Below are positions 10,162-23,197 of a DNA stretch of 64,000 bases, piece by piece. The notes under the pieces are model-generated. The model was not told where the DNA came from and made no database searches. It saw only the letters and a program-made list of their open reading frames with translations. Every line of letters begins with the position of its first letter. Positions within the stretch are counted from its first letter, which is position 1. Source of the DNA: Trichoplax adhaerens (lineage: Eukaryota > Placozoa > Uniplacotomia > Trichoplacea > Trichoplacidae); the NCBI RefSeq assembly GCF_000150275.1, contig NW_002060950.1:6679-70678 (forward strand). Reading direction: 5' to 3'. Position numbers and translations under genes: made by a program.

Positions 10162-12747
10162 TAATATTGTATACGCGTATGTCATCTACAATAGAAATAT
10201 ATGAGTTATTGAAGATGTGAAATAAAATTTTATGTAGAACTTTTAACTTAAACAACAATCGAAGATAGCCTAGCTTCATAAAGTGTCCAACAACTGTTTA
10301 TCCGGTTTTTAGATTTAGTGGATGTTGAGGCTGCGCTGGATTACGTACTCATCAGAAGTATTGACTTTTACTTTCACAAATATTAAATTTTTCTGTACAA
10401 TTAAAACTAAATGTCAGGTGAATTATTCGTAGTTCTAATAAAGTACAAAATCAGCTTACTGTATGATATTCTAAGCTCAGTTAAGGTATCGCTTTTATAA
10501 ATGTTATCGTATGAACATATTGAATAACTTATTAAGTTAACCACATGTATTGTTTTCCTTATTAGAAGCACTATTACTATAGCTTGAGACGTTCCTGAGA
10601 TAGAAATGTACTACCACTGACTTATCTATAGAAAATTAAACGATAACAATAAAATTATATCATAATGTTGTACATAAAATTCCTCAATACGTCTATATTG
10701 ATGAACGTTGTTATTGTCTTACATTCTCTGCGAAATTTTATATTTAGGAATTATAGTATATAGGAATCAGTTTTAGTCGTACGATTTCGGTACAATACTA
10801 GGATGTTTTGTAAATTTGATCTTGACGAGGATTTTTCTACTGAAGTTATGTAGCTACGGATCAGAGGCTAAAGAAAAAATTATAAATATCTATACTACAA
10901 AGTATTGCGATGTATAGCATTGGTAGTTGGACATAACAGCATGCTATCTCGTTATTTCAGTTTTTTTGACTGCAATAAATGACGCACGGCAAGCGTTGAA
11001 AATGATATCTAGCAACATTTACCCCATGGACGTACTTTTATAGATAACATAATTTTAGTAGGGTTTTGCTAAAAGGTTAGGATGTGTAATTCATATTTAT
11101 CTCAGGATAACTTATTAGTTATGCGTTAATTATACAGTTCGAAATAAAGTTTTAAGAACTATGTACAATGACTAACACCGATAGCGTAATTAGTATATCA
11201 ACACAACAATTTATTCATAAATACTGTAGCATTACTCGCTCAATTGATTGCTATGCGGTAACGCCGTTCACAAGTTATGATAACCTGCAGTGGAGCAAAA
11301 TAATAAATTTCATATGATACCAACATAAATTGACAGATTTAATGAGTTACTAACAGTAGAATCAGATATAGTCGACCAATAGAAAATGGTAACAAAACCA
11401 TAAGTAGTAAGACAATGTTAAATTACCGCGAATAGCACAGTATTACAGACTATGTGTATATGATCTATTCGCTTAAATTGATAACAGTTATGCATATTCA
11501 ACAGGAGAGCAGCATCTAATAAGTCAAGATAAAATAACAGCAAATCCTGCTCATTAATTAAGTTTAATTCCTTGCAATTACAGTGATATTGTTTATTGTG
11601 CAACCTACTATATCAAGAATAGCCATGGCTATAGATTGTTAATTTTGCAAGCAAATCGCATAATGGAAGATTCTAATGATAGGAGAGATATTCTTACAGG
11701 AGCATTTGTTAACGAACATTTGAAAGGGTAAACTAGGGAAGTGTCGCTCTCACAACATTATTTACGACAGTTTTAGAAATGTATGCTACAACTAGTGTTA
11801 TCTAGTAGCCTAAATTATGGTATAGGAAGTACAGCAAATGATTAACTTTCAATGGCTACTATTTTTTCATATATATGTGGGTCAATACAATATTAGAGTT
11901 TTTTACATTGCCGTGACATATAGATTAAGTACGGAATAATTACTTTAACTAAGATTTTTTTTGATGTAGCTGCATAGATGATATGATAACTTTCTGTATC
12001 TATCATTTTTCTGTTTCGCAGAGGGATTACAGTTAAATCTTTCTTCTTTGCATCTAACATTTAGCGATTATGTTATCGATTATACCAGTTTTGACAAATA
12101 TATGAGTATATACTCGTACGTATACTGCTTTTTTAATGACACAGTTGTGTAATTATTTGCAATCGTAGTTGTAAATATGCTTCAACAGATAAAACGCGGT
12201 GACGTATCGTTCTGCTAGTTCTTTAAATTATCTGCCGTTTAGCATCACTGTTAAGGGAGCGGCATGATACTTTACTGGTAATTATAATTAATTACAAATT
12301 TTTACGCACGCTACGCTTGCGAGGAAGGAGGGGGTACACGGATACACTTGTATAACTATTAATTTAGCATAGATTTTATTGGTCTAATCGCTCGCACTGC
12401 GAGCGGGTACCTACCTAAGTAAGTAAATAAATGCACTTATTCTTTAATATACGTGCTCGTACACGTTAAGCGCAGACACGTACGGTAATAGTCGATATGT
12501 GTAATACCATATTTGCCTTGGCAATATTAAATTTACATCTTAAAGCAAAAAGGCTAATTTTAACTTCTCTCCGGTAAATTTTGGATAATTAATTATACTA
12601 TATATGAACCATGTATAGGTTTAACAAACTATGCCGCTATTCACTTTTTGCAAAATCAGCTAATACACGATAAAGATACTGTAGTTAGTTGTTGCAATAA
12701 ATTTAGTTTAAGGATGCTCAAGCAATTTCTACATATTAAATAAATCT
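10162..12747. other. Intergenic DNA between the BOD1L-type gene and UROS
   Basis: About 2.6 kb between two convergent 3' ends. Apart from the AATAAA at 10221, no exon or RNA gene was recognised. There is no cluster of the TACTG/CAGTA repeat here, in contrast with the 5' intergenic regions. A near-perfect palindrome, CGCTCGCACTGCGAGCG, sits at about 12387-12403. Confidence 0.55.
10221..10226 (+). terminator. Poly(A) signal of the BOD1L-type gene
   Basis: AATAAA lies 60 nt after the stop codon at 10161, consistent with the 3' end of this transcript. Confidence 0.55.
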
Positions 12748-12753
12748 TTTATT
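12748..12753 (-). terminator. Poly(A) signal of UROS
   Basis: AATAAA on the minus strand (TTTATT on +), about 55 nt past the UROS stop codon. Confidence 0.5.
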
Positions 12754-12806
12754 GTTGAATGCTAGAATTTTAATCGCTTTAACCACTTAGTAACATCCAT
12801 GGAGAA

Positions 12807-15290
12807 TCATTTTTCGGAAGACTGTAAAAATCTAGAGATAGCTTGCAATAAACCTTCAGGATCAGGCTCCCTAGCGTGACAGTCAACGTTGTAGCCGTGA
12901 TCAGTTATTGACTTGGCGGTTGTAGGTCCTATTGCGGCAAACTTCGTTGTACAATACGCGCAATAATACTTTTATTTAGCGAATTTTAATTTGTTTGCTA
13001 ACTAAAATAGCTTAACGGAATGTTAAGCCAGCAAATTAAAGAAAATATAGTGTACATCTTACATGGCATCGTGGAGGAATCATCTGAATCTCCTTTAAAA
13101 TATTAATACACGCCATAAAAACGGAAGGACTAAAAAATATTATACATCTAGGGATGCCCTATATTGTAATTAAGAAATCGATGAAAAGTTACATAAGTTA
13201 GAACATTATTGTCTACGCTACTGAAAACCTATTAAAACATTAATTATATACATAAGTGAACGGTAAAAAATTTCAAAAATTATAATGAATAATTCACCTG
13301 CAGTGATATAAATTGCCGGATTGCCTTCTCCAAGTCATTTCTAGGTACCGACTTGTAAACGTCTATAACTACATAACGAATTTCTATTGCGATAAAATAG
13401 CAAGATTTACCATTAACTGCAGAACTTAAGAAGCTAGTAATAAATATTCATAAATTCCTCTGCTCTTCATCATTACTACAACCACAATGCAGGATGACAT
13501 GCAAAGCAGTAAAGTAAATGTTCATGTGCTTCATTATCTTATTTTTTGGCTAATTAGGAGTTCTGATTACTGACATCATATATGTACAAGACATATGTAA
13601 ATAATATAATTATTGAAGTATTTACTGTCTACGGTTACATATTGTAGATGTGAATCATGTCATAGTATAGTAGATGTATTAAACGAACGATTTATCTTTA
13701 AAGCCAGAGAAATATTCTGCATTCTGTTTTCTGCACCGGGAAATAACAATGGTTTCCTTTCATCTCTTGTCCTGAAATCTGATAGATCGTTTAACAGCTA
13801 CGTTTCGTATTTTAAATATTCGTAAACAAGTCTGCTTGATTATAATTATCTTTATACATACATTCAGTAATTACCATGGCGAGACTTTCAGAATTCTTAC
13901 AGTAGTTGCTAACACACTTAAACCCTAGTTCGGAAGCTGTATGACCAAACGAGAAATAAATATTGTGCATGTTTACTATCAGATTCAGGCAAGTAATTCT
14001 ATGTTTCAATTACTTGGTTATACGCACCAATATTAATGGGCAAAGAATACATACAATATCATTGATTTTAGAATCAAGAATTAAGCCCTGCATTATTCAG
14101 TAATTGTGTTCTACTTTAGATATCATACAAACACCACCATTTCATTATCTTATCGATAAATACGATATAAGTCCTACAGTACAGTAACTGTTAATTTCTT
14201 CTATATCCACTGTCGTAATCCACATTATTTAAACAGTTATGCATTGTCTATCTGCTAAATTACAGCAGTCAAGACAAGTAGCAATCTAGGCAACTAAACA
14301 GTCCAAAGAAATAATAAAAAGAACTAGATACATCAAAGGACCTCTCTGTTGAGTCGCATAACCAATGCAGAATGCTGGTAGCTTGCTCCATTCTTGCACT
14401 AAAGCATGGCTTAATGTTGGATTATTCTGTACACAGCGTTCTAAAGCGCTTAAACTTCTCTGGCTGGTAAAAATAATTCCTACAAGCAGGAAAATAATCA
14501 GAAAGCCATCATCATCTAAAAAGAAATACAGTTGAATTAATGAAATTTACTTTTTTGGGTTTAGATCGTGATATTTCGCGTGTATGTCTACTGAGTAGAA
14601 CACAGTATCGTTAAAAAGCTAGTTAAATGAAGCCTATTCATCTTGAGTTGAAATGAACGATATACCAGTACAACTAAATTTATTCTATTCGATATTGTAT
14701 GTTACAACATTTCACTTATCAAATTTAAGATTAGGCTGTGACTGGCTAAACTTTGCTGTAATACTTTGACTAAGTACAGTAATATTAGGGGCTACTCAAA
14801 TAGTCCTAGTAATCCTGACTACTTGCAAAACGATTATTCACTATAATATACGCGTATACCAGTTATAATAATTATTAGGGATTATTTATCAATCAACAAC
14901 ATAAATGATTTACCACAAAATCGGACTGAATTGATCAGATAGTCTTTAAGGATTTCTAAGTTTATAAAACAAAACTGCAGCGCTGGCAAGATATGCGAAT
15001 TGATTTTAGCATCTTTAAAGCACTACATAGAAAAAAGAATTGTATATGTACACAGATTAATTATAATTATAATAATTATAAATTACTATATACGTTAGAC
15101 ATTTTGCATAGCTATACTGTACCGCATCAGTAGATGTGGCACATTTTACTGATTTCGTAGCGATATTGAACTCAGTTATCAGTTTTATTGGTCGTAAACA
15201 TGAATGAATGACCTGTAAATATTTGTCATGTTGATTATCACATTCTGTCGCGCGCAGTATAAGAATTTCAGCAGAATTTGCATTGGACAT
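12807..15290 (-). CDS. UROS: Uroporphyrinogen-III synthase, 8 exons
   Basis: Exons: 15150-15290, 14914-14974, 14342-14479, 13875-13936, 13689-13797, 13298-13368, 13063-13158, 12807-12941; phases close to give 270 residues (human 265). Recognised family blocks are GIIFTSQRSLSALE (human GLIFTSPRAVEAAE), CIGYAT, KPLLFPGAENR, IDVYKSVP, GIPRCIIFFSPSVF and the C-terminal FAAIGPTTAKSI. Known reaction: closes hydroxymethylbilane with inversion of ring D to uroporphyrinogen III in cytosolic haem synthesis. The protein has two HemD-like lobes joined by a linker. The weakest junction is the 3' end of exon 5 (13689, donor gttcgt), where the product is about five residues shorter than human, so a micro-exon may be missed. 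A large TACTG/CAGTA cluster starts about 65 bp upstream of the start codon. Confidence 0.94.
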
Positions 15291-15356
15291 CTAGATTCGC
15301 TGCTGCCTGGAAGAAGCACAGGTCGCGCACGTAATCACAGACCACTGGAAATACCC

Positions 15357-15835
15357 GTACAGTATACAGTACAGTACTGTACTGTACCAGAGCGTAACTA
15401 GTCCTTTCATGCATTAATTACCTGAATTAATTAGTGATTCCGTTCCGATTCCGTACCTTTCCTTAAAATACAGTGAATACTGTACAGTGTACACTGTACT
15501 GTATTCGGTACAGTACCGTACAGTACAGTATAGTAGTCTTGATACTCATGCAGACTACGTAAATACTGTACTGTATGATACCGTACCCTTTTCAATACCG
15601 CCTATCCCCCTGGTCAGTGTGTGTGTGTGGTACAGTGAGAGTGGTGGTCATGGACTCATGGTGGTGAACACTGGTGGTGGTGGTGGTAACGTACAGTACA
15701 GTGCAGTACTGTAGCCCTGTCGGTTCATGTACTGTACAGTACTGTACTGTACTGTACAGTATACTGTAGGTTCTACGGTGCATTGTACTGTAGAATCTAC
15801 AGATGTTGTACTGTAAGATGTACTGTACAGTGTAC
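15357..15835. promoter_or_regulatory. Large TACTG/CAGTA cluster upstream of UROS
   Basis: Runs of the pentamer at about 15357-15390, 15479-15535, 15560-15580, 15689-15712, 15728-15770 and 15783-15832, many as palindromes, begin just upstream of the UROS start codon (15290, minus). A GT/GGT-rich stretch (15617-15690) is embedded in the cluster. This is the second largest cluster in the window. Promoter function is inferred from position. Confidence 0.55.
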
Positions 15836-16495
15836 AGCGTGATCGTTTTCGTTTTAGATAATTCCCTTCCCTAATAGATAATTTAACACTAATTTGAGAT
15901 TAAAGATTTTTTCAAATGTACTTTAATGACCAGTGTGTCAAATTGTTAAGCTAATAAGTAAAGCCTGCACCTGTAATTGACATATACTGGATTTAGACAG
16001 GTTCATGTTTGAGACATTATGCATGAGTTGGTATGCCCTGATTAATATTCTTGTTATAACTTGTTTTTCTACTTCTGAAATTATCTACCAGATTATAAAT
16101 ATATATGTGTTGGATTCAGCATGTGTGTTCTAACTGAGAGTATTGTCTAATAAGGAACATTTTAATACATGCGTGAGAGCGTATTCATGGAGGACGACGT
16201 TAAAGAGCGGTATCATCGATCATTGATTCTAGTAACTATACATTTCTCTATTTTTGATGTGTTTGCTGTTTGTCAGCAAATCGGTAGAATGCTATATAAA
16301 CTCTAAGACTGCTTTCATCGTGTTCTCTCTTTTTCTCTTGTACTCCTCCCTGTAATAGTGATTACTCTCCATTGCGCATATAGCCTCGTTCATCATACAA
16401 GATTAAACTTTTTCCTAACAAATATAACTTTACTCTAACTCACTGTGTTGTAATCTATGTCTACTTAACCTTTCGTGAGCTCACTATCACAATAA

Positions 16496-17110
16496 CTAAC
16501 CATGATACAGCTTCATCGATTGATATTAATTATATGACCAACTAAACTATAATTATGTTTAGTTATAATCACTAATATGAATTTGATGCGTACACCAACG
16601 ATTTTAACTAACCTGATAAAACTTGATCAAACGAATAAGTAAATGATTGGTCAAGCAATACTAGTACATCATAGTTGTAATCATTAGTGTGAAATATCAT
16701 GCATGCACTAATGATTATTGTTATGATACACCTGGATTAATTCACACGAATAATTATACAATCGATAAATCTATGCCATGGTTAGTTATGATTAATGAGA
16801 ATTTTGATATATCCACTTGCACTAATGATCACAATTACAATTAACATAATATAACTTGATTGACTCACATTAATAATTATAATTATATGATTCATCGAGC
16901 TACATCAGGGTTAACTATAATCATTAGTATAAATTCTGGTACATGCACTAATGGTTATGGCTAATCATGATATAATTCGTTAATATTCTATCAGATATAT
17001 GATTGATTGAGCTATATCATGGTAAGTTGTAATCATCAGTGTAAATTTCATGAATGGGCTAATGATTATATTTAACCATGATACTGCTCGATCGACTCAC
17101 ACTAATTATA
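16496..17110. repeat. Degenerate tandem satellite, period about 110-130 bp
   Basis: At least five diverged copies of a unit containing an imperfect inverted repeat: TAATCATTAGTG, a spacer ending in ATGCA, CACTAATGATTA, then an AACCATGATA motif, a CGATTGACTCACA motif and an AT-rich spacer. The TAATCATTAG core starts near 16565, 16678, 16788, 16918 and 17031, so the spacing is about 113, 110, 130 and 113 bp. A stray sixth copy lies at 17690-17765. No coding potential is seen. Confidence 0.8.
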
Positions 17111-20100
17111 TGATTGTAATGCGGCAAACTACATCTTAAACTATAAGATTTTACTAAATCACAACAATAAAGTTAGACCGACGAAAACTTAAAAATCTGC
17201 TTTTATTACAATAATTAAAAGGGCCCGTGTAAGCTAGTCTATAATAGCAGAACAGTAAAACACGCGATACTATCTCTAAACTCCCACGATTTCTATCTCT
17301 AAATCTAATCAAAAAGGTTCTTCTTATATATGCTCAATGTTTACGTCGAGCCTAGCAAATAATTTCACCTGGACCAGCAGGTCATTTCTATATAAATCAT
17401 TTATTTAAATCCTCTATTGTCCCTTAACGATCAATTTACCAATTAACAAGTTTCTTATTATCTATCAACTTATCTCATAACACCATTATAATCTAGAATC
17501 ACGTTTTAGGCGCCAATGGATTTTACATTAGCTCCTAATTCAAAATCCCACATTTATCGAGTTTATATGCTCGATAGTAGCTAAGAATAAACCATAACAA
17601 TAGGAACGATAGGCGTGAGAACGCGAGGCACCCTAATCTGGTACACTACTTTCCAATTAACCACAGTTCCCTACAATGATCGATCGAGCTATATCATGGG
17701 TTATATATAATCATTAATTTAAATTTTGATACATGCCATATGATTTTAACCAACCATGATATGTTTCGATTAATAAACCATAGCGACATAGCCGTTAAAG
17801 TACTAGTATAGTTTATTTATGGTATGACTCGGCATCCCAAATTTTTATTCTGTGGTATTATAAGCGTATTTCACTATTTCATAACGCAATAAGTTAGAAT
17901 TGGAATGAACGGACTGTTTTTCTATTATGATATCCTTCAGTTTTTATGTTAGACTGTCGTCTAGCCCATAACTGATAAGATAAGATTCAACAATACGTGT
18001 AGGTCTCATCAACATAATTTTGTCTGGGAAAATGTTTTTATAAAAACGGCTCTATACAGCACAGTATTGGCTATACCCTGTATTAGTAGTTGACATTAGT
18101 AGATCTGGATGTTCCTAAAAGCTCCATGGAAAGCAATAAAATGCATCCGTACGTACGAAATTTAACTTAAATTATAATATAGAGGTTTATTGAAGCCGCT
18201 AAGCTGTGATTCTGTAAGATCATCGTTAAATTTCTAATAGAAATAAACAATTTCCAGTGTAGTGTCCAAATGGTGTTACCCAAAACTTAAATTGGACGAT
18301 CACTTTACGTTCTTGTTAACTATAGTCCACAGCGCACTAAAATTAAGTACAAATCAAGTTGAACAACTGAATATATTATATAAATGTGTAAAATATTTTC
18401 GTCCGATGCCGTACTGTACCGTATTCCAATTACAGACGATAAATACGATCAAGATATCTCATCTCTTAGATATTGCAAACATATAAATAAGATAAAATTA
18501 ATACGTCAATAAAAATTCCGTTATCAATGATACCGCTAATTTTTAGGATGATACTCTCGGTAATACATTTATAGATACTGATTTTATCTTGAACGTCCAC
18601 TTAACAAAAATTTATTGAGATAAAGTTATGGCCTATCAAATGATTAAGACATCGATTTACTTGATAAATAATGCAGATTACTAAATTACGTCTTGTTATG
18701 CATTAAAATAAATTCAATATTCAGCTCGCCTAATTGATCAGGAATTCGTAGATACAGGTTTACGTCGTATAATACCGTTGTATGTTCAAGTGAGCAGGAT
18801 TGGCTATTGCCCGTTTATGGTATTGTATTCTAAAGCTATTTTCTAATAACTCATAAAAGAGTAATTTTATAATTCTTTTTAAATTAAAAGATTATTGTTA
18901 TTCCTAAATTAAGCTATCAACAATTGATAGCTAGGATCATGCAGGGAATACGGACACAAAGAATGATATCGCAGAAGCAGACATAATAATTGCTAAATTC
19001 CAGACCTATAAGGTGCAGATTGGTTGCTATACAACCTTTAATATGTGACGAGAACGTTTAATATGAAAGTACTAATAATAGCAGCGTTAGACGTATAGTC
19101 CTATCAATTTATGTTGACGCTTAACTTTAAAGCGGTCTTATCTAAAATATGCTGTTTTGGAACGCGATACACAGGCGCATGCATAAGTATATAATTAGAT
19201 GTACAGATTTTAAAATTTGTATTTTCTGATTTCAGAAGCATCAAGCTGGTCTCGCTTTAAGTTCACCAAAATAGTATCAAGTGGTATCTAAAATTTTTCT
19301 TTGTATGTAGGTAGCGTAGATCATACTATTTCTCACTGACGTTAGATATTTTAATATTTGTAGACCCTAGTTATATGTAGGTGCTTAACTTTATATTCAC
19401 AAAATCAAATAAACATGCTATAAAGTGAAAAATTAAGTTATCTTATTTGATACCTCAAACTGTAAGACTTATTGCGTAATTCATCTTTCGGTGTGGCTTT
19501 TTAATACGATTGGTACCACCTGATTTTAATACTTTTCTTAAAACAAGGTTCATTTTAATTGCAGCAAATTCTGGTAAGTTTTAAATTTCAATATTTGTTT
19601 CATTAACATCCCATCATATATTTCAAATACATCTTACGGTATAACTTAAGACCCAATTCTGTTAATAGCACAAGCAGAAGTAGATTATACTTCTTGAATT
19701 AATATCTGATTTAGCATCAAATTGAAGTAAGTTTTATGCGGACTCATAAGGTCATAGTTACTAAAGTAATACAGTAAAAAAAATCTTTGATATATTAAGT
19801 GCTTTTATTCATATCGAACTTATTCGCACCGATAATTCCATCTCCTTAATTTTACAAAGGGTCTCTCAACCTGTTTTCATTAGCGATTATTCATCGCCTT
19901 TAAGAAGTGCCGTGTCGTTCGTCTTCAATAATATTGAATTGAAGATATTGCTATATTACACAGGATAAGCTTGTAGCTAGGAGGTGCGATCAAAAATTGT
20001 AATACTAGGTTTCTCTAGATTTTAAGTTCTTTCCTTACTGTAGCTAGACATAACATGTTTTATCCTTATTCTAATGAGAATGACAAAAAACGCTCGGCAA

Positions 20101-20958
20101 TAGCATCCCTATTATATGTTATTTTCTATATCGACAAGGTATGCACTATATTTTATGAAACATATAAACGTTTAACTCTAGTTTATGACAACAAGTTAAA
20201 GTAGGATTCCTGAAAGCGATACTTAGACTATGAGTAGCTATAGCTAATTACTTTGACAAATATATCTATGTAGATACGAGCATTTTACTATTGCTAGCGC
20301 CTCGATGCCTTAGGGCATTACATGAAATTCAATATACTGTATTGATATTTGCTCGTAAGTTATTTGATTGCTTAAGAACTGATTTCGTCCACAAGTGCTA
20401 GAGTAAACGATTTCAAGATTTAATATTTGATTTGTAGTTTGTGAATTCTGTTTTCTATTTTCAAGTGCTACTACAAGAATCTCTAAGTCATCAATAATAT
20501 TTTACTAAAAATGTTATATTGAAATAAATATTTTTCTAGTCGGTAATATTATAATGCCTCTAATTAATATAATTACGGCATAATAAATTAAAATAAATTA
20601 ATCGCTGCACTACTAGTCATCTTTAGTAAATTTACAACGTGTTGCAAAATAACTCGCACCGTAACGGTAACCTTTTGAAAGAAGTATTTAGCGCTATGTT
20701 CGGGCAACATCTAGATATTTGACGTAAAATTATTCAAAATTTTAAGCCAATCACGCTTCAAGATTTGTATATATCGTTCTGTCAGATGGTGAAACTAAAA
20801 TCTCTTTTTTTACATTACATATTATCAGTTTTAGCTATTTTTGAATCAAGATTGTTAAGAAATGTTGCTCTATATTCGTTTATAAAATCGATTGGTTAGT
20901 TTAATTGTAATTAATACGAATTATTGCTATCTCTTGTTGTAGCTATATTCTCTGCGAT
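17111..20958. other. Gene-poor AT-rich DNA
   Basis: Apart from the stray satellite copy at 17690-17765, I see no exon with a plausible splice pattern, no RNA gene and no further repeat in this stretch. Short open frames (for example near 18262-18486) have no recognisable similarity and no supporting splice signals. Confidence 0.5.
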
Positions 20959-23197
20959 ATGTCTTCAAATCTGAGAGTATTGGAACATATCAGACAGCAC
21001 TTCCTATTTGGTGTTTCCAAAGAAATAACTACCAATGATACAGCACTATCAACTAGTGAAGATGTGGTCCGTTATTACTTATGGCTTAGATAGCAGTTAC
21101 AATCTTCGTATCAACTGAGTAAAGAATCAAAACATCAGATAATTGAGCAACTGTGTAATAAACTAATGGTAATTTGGCAAAACGCAAATATTCTAATTAT
21201 GACAACAATAAGAATACGTAGCGAGGTATTGAACTTAGTTAAGCGATTTCATGAAATTGATAAAATTCCTAAGTATCAAAGACAAGAAATTTATTTAAGA
21301 TCTAAACGTGAAGAATTCATGAAACTGTTTGACATATGCAAATATTCTTGTTATAAGGAGAAATTAAAAATTAAGATCGATCTAACACGAATTAATTTTT
21401 CCATATGCAATTGTAAGGCTAAGTTACAGGAAAATATCATCGTTTTATATATTGATCAGTTAACTGAAAGAAAAAAGATAATCTCGCAAGGTAATCCAGT
21501 TAGTGTTCTTGATATCAATGCCATCCACCGGTCTGTTCATATAGACAGCCCACAGTTATCACTTATAGATACTACTAATGAATCATTTCATGAAATTGAT
21601 GATCCAAATGATGAAACCTTTGAAGAACCTGCAGCGACAAGAAATAAATGTTCAGAGTCTTCTCGGGTAAGACAGAATCGTTATTAATATCCTACGCTCT
21701 GCATGAATATACAAAGGATGGGAATGCCAGTACGTGAAGCTTGCTTAGCTGTTAATTCTGCGTTATCAGATATGGGACTCTTATCACTTGGCAATATAAT
21801 TGATACCACCAAGCTACAAAGAGCCAAAAAAAGACATGGAAATGAATTGGCTTCGATTGCAATGAGCAACGAAATTAAATGTTTAATGTTTGATGGTCGT
21901 GAAGATAAAACATACTACAGAACTGATGCTAATGGCCTAAGATGCGTAAAGAAAAGCATATCGCTATAATTAGAGAACCTGATAGTGAGTATTTAGATCA
22001 TGCGACCGTAGTGAATGGTAGTGCCGCATAAATTACAAGTGCAATAATTGAGCTCATTGGTAGGTATTCTATGGAGTCTTTACGAGCCATAGGATGCGAT
22101 GGCACATCAGTAAATATAGGATCGATGAACGGAGTTATCCGTCGATTGGAGCTATACTTTAAGAAGCCACTACAGTGGATTGTGTGCCAGTTGCATTTCG
22201 TAGAATTGCCTTTTAAGCAGCTTTGTAAATTTTTAATGGAAACGAGCACTCGGCCAGCATCGTTCAGCGGAGACATCAGCAGCAAGTTAAATAGTGATTT
22301 ATCTAAACTGCCAATATGCAATTTTAATTCAATTTCAGGTCAAGTGGTTGAATTTCCAGAAGCAGTTGTAAAAAGCTTCAACTGTGATACAGCTTATCTA
22401 TACCATATGGCAATGTCAGTACAACGTGGAGCACCGATGCCTGAGAGGCTCAGCTTGCTAAACCCTGGAAAACTTCATGAAGCCAGATGGACAACGAGAG
22501 CTAGTAGGATACTGCGCCTTTATGTCTCATCTAAATGTCCATCACCATCGTTGATTAGGCTAGCTTATATTATAAATAATTTTTACGCTCCTGCCTTGTT
22601 TCAGATTATTAGTAATCAAATGTGTTTTCATGGAGCAAAAAATATACATTTCACTATTACGTTAGCGAATTTGTATTTATCAGAAAGTGAAAAAAAAGTT
22701 GTTTTTAGATCTATTTCAAATAACTCATATTTTATACATCACGAGATTATTTTATTAAGTGCTGTCGTTGATGATAATCTTAGCATTAGAAAAATTGCTA
22801 TAGAAATAATCTTATCTATCAGACAAAAATGTCGTGAAGTAGTTGATAATACTGATGAAGTTCGGCGATTTAGATTGCAAAATATATTAATTTCAAGGCA
22901 AAAGATTTTCTAAATTTAGTAAATATTCAGGACGCTGACACCGAATCACCACTTTTAATGGACTTTTCGGATCAAGAATTATCTGCTGCTATTCGTGCTG
23001 ATACCAGGCTAGAAATGCCCTCAATACCGGGGAACACAAGAGCTGTTAAGCGTACAATTAAACTTATATCTGAAGCTTGTAGTTACGTTGTTGGTTATCA
23101 AAATAGACGTAACTATATCTTAAATACTCTGAAATCGCGTTCTTTAATTCCCGGAATAGGATGGAAAAAAGATTTTTTTAAATGTATAGAATCATGA
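20959..23197 (+). pseudogene. Decayed copy of an uncharacterised, probably mobile-element-derived protein gene
   Basis: A long intronless coding relic runs from ATG 20959 to the stop ending at 23197. It is broken by in-frame stops at 21091, 21685 and about 22029, and by frame shifts near 21950 and 22900. Between the breaks the protein is clearly conserved-looking, with the blocks LMFDGREDKT, AIGCDGTSVN, LQWIVCQLHFVELPFKQL, RWTTRASRILRLYVSS and YAPALFQI. From memory these match a family of unnamed proteins scattered in many copies through genomes of Hydra, aphids and other invertebrates (GCDGTNVN, PLQW-C-LHANELP, SRWLTTANRILRLYVS). Lack of introns beside intron-rich neighbours, plus the multi-copy nature I recall, points to mobile origin. 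No terminal repeats or target-site duplication were identified. Function is unknown; a nuclease-like fold is possible but unproven. Confidence 0.75.

Noticed and set aside
12387-12403. Near-perfect palindrome CGCTCGCACTGCGAGCG as a snRNA or tRNA part
   Set aside because: No cloverleaf, promoter box or conserved RNA sequence surrounds it; it is recorded only as a short palindrome.
18262-18486. 74-codon open frame on the plus strand
   Set aside because: No similarity recognised, no splice partners, AT-rich background.
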